From the NCBI GenBank assembly GCA_003565035.1, contig PXDP01000306.1, positions 1 through 36,173 of the forward strand: a stretch of DNA of 36,173 nucleotides, given 5' to 3'. Position numbers and translations under genes: made by a program. The stretch's first letter is position 1; each line of letters begins with the position of its first letter. Under the pieces are notes generated by a model. The model did not search any database. It saw only the letters and a list, made by a program, of their open reading frames with translations, and was not told where the DNA came from. Origin of the DNA: PVC group bacterium (GTDB lineage Bacteria; Verrucomicrobiota; Kiritimatiellia; SS1-B-03-39; UBA6053). Shown here in pieces: positions 35,683 through 36,173 of this stretch.

Positions 35683-36173
35683 TCAATTCAGCCCCTCCAC
35701 CACCCGTACATCCACCTCCAGGCCTTCGCTGCCGGCGGGGACTGTAAACGGCACCCGGACATCCCGGTATCCCAGGCGCGAACCCACCGCCACATAGTCC
35801 CCCGGCAGCAAGTCCTCCGTGCGCGCCACAAAAACACCCCACCGCCCCACCCGCAGCAGCGTAACCTCCGTCTCGGCATCGGAGGTGAAGCGCACCGGCA
35901 CCGGCGTCCTTTCCAAACGCCAGGCTTCCAAAAAAGCATCCGCTTTGGATTTGAGGCCCTCCGGCAGCGTCGGCCCCTCCCACGCCTGCAAATCCGCAGC
36001 CACCCCGTCCGACAAGGTGCTTCGAATCGCACCCGAAGCCCGGTCAATCCGCTCCTCCAGCACCCGGAACACCCGCGTGCGTTCCAGTCCCACCGACACT
36101 GCGGCCTCCGGGTCTAAACGCCCCAACTGCAGCCAGGCCCGGTGAGCGCCCTCCCAGTCCTCCTCCGCCTCCA
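35683..36173 (-). CDS. PEGA-domain-like protein, partial (N-terminus beyond the window)
   Basis: Frame stays open past the listed start (…EDWEGAHRAWLQLGRLDPEAAVSVGLERTRVFRVLEERIDRASG…); C-terminus LLPGDYVAVGSRLGYRDVRVPFTVPAGSEGLEVDVRVVEGLN resembles a PEGA-type beta module. Confidence 0.65.
   Translation of the reverse strand, partial: EAEEDWEGAHRAWLQLGRLDPEAAVSVGLERTRVFRVLEERIDRASGAIRSTLSDGVAADLQAWEGPTLPEGLKSKADAFLEAWRLERTPVPVRFTSDAETEVTLLRVGRWGVFVARTEDLLPGDYVAVGSRLGYRDVRVPFTVPAGSEGLEVDVRVVEGLN

Noticed and set aside
1-36173. tRNA, rRNA, prophage or integrase genes
   Set aside because: None recognised on either strand by eye; tRNAscan-SE/Rfam would be needed to exclude small RNAs.
32706-36173. 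Interpretation as a Zorya-type anti-phage system
   Set aside because: TolQ-like channel present, but no ZorB-like OmpA-domain partner, helicase or nuclease gene visible in the window.

Overview
This is a GC-rich bacterial chromosomal segment. Gene content and small intergenic repeats suggest a PVC-type lineage (Kiritimatiellota/Verrucomicrobiota-like), but this is inference. From left to right it contains: (i) a partial CsgG/HfaB-like lipoprotein gene, a giant exported mosaic protein (~1892 aa: degenerate metallophosphatase-like domain, several beta-sandwich-like repeats, alpha/alpha-toroid, vWA) and a transglutaminase-fold exported protein, all on the minus strand downstream of a compact type II secretion/type IV pilus-like operon (gspE-F-G-H-I); (ii) a umuC-type Y-family polymerase; (iii) a upp / ywlE-like phosphatase / rpiB-glyA cluster in which rpiB and glyA form one continuous fused ORF; (iv) a GNAT-nitrilase fusion, an alpha/beta hydrolase, and mevalonate kinase and mevalonate diphosphate decarboxylase genes overlapping a GH63-like glycosidase gene; (v) a DUF4143-type AAA ATPase with a striking palindromic element at its start; (vi) an amine-oxidase-like FAD protein overlapping a GH31 glucosidase gene; (vii) an AsmA-like protein; (viii) a minus-strand operon encoding a PEGA-like protein, a TolQ/ExbB-like channel, an actin/Hsp70-like protein and a membrane-anchored vWA protein whose N-terminal helix resembles ExbD/TolR. 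The best candidates for undescribed biology are the last operon (possible ion-driven motor with a vWA effector), the T2SS-like operon followed by giant pseudoenzyme-containing exported proteins, the repeat-encoded prepilin leader peptides with a nested inverted repeat, and the ~60-bp structured tandem repeats at 29.35-29.54 kb. No tRNA, rRNA, CRISPR or transposase genes were recognised. All assignments come from reading the sequence; no database search was run.
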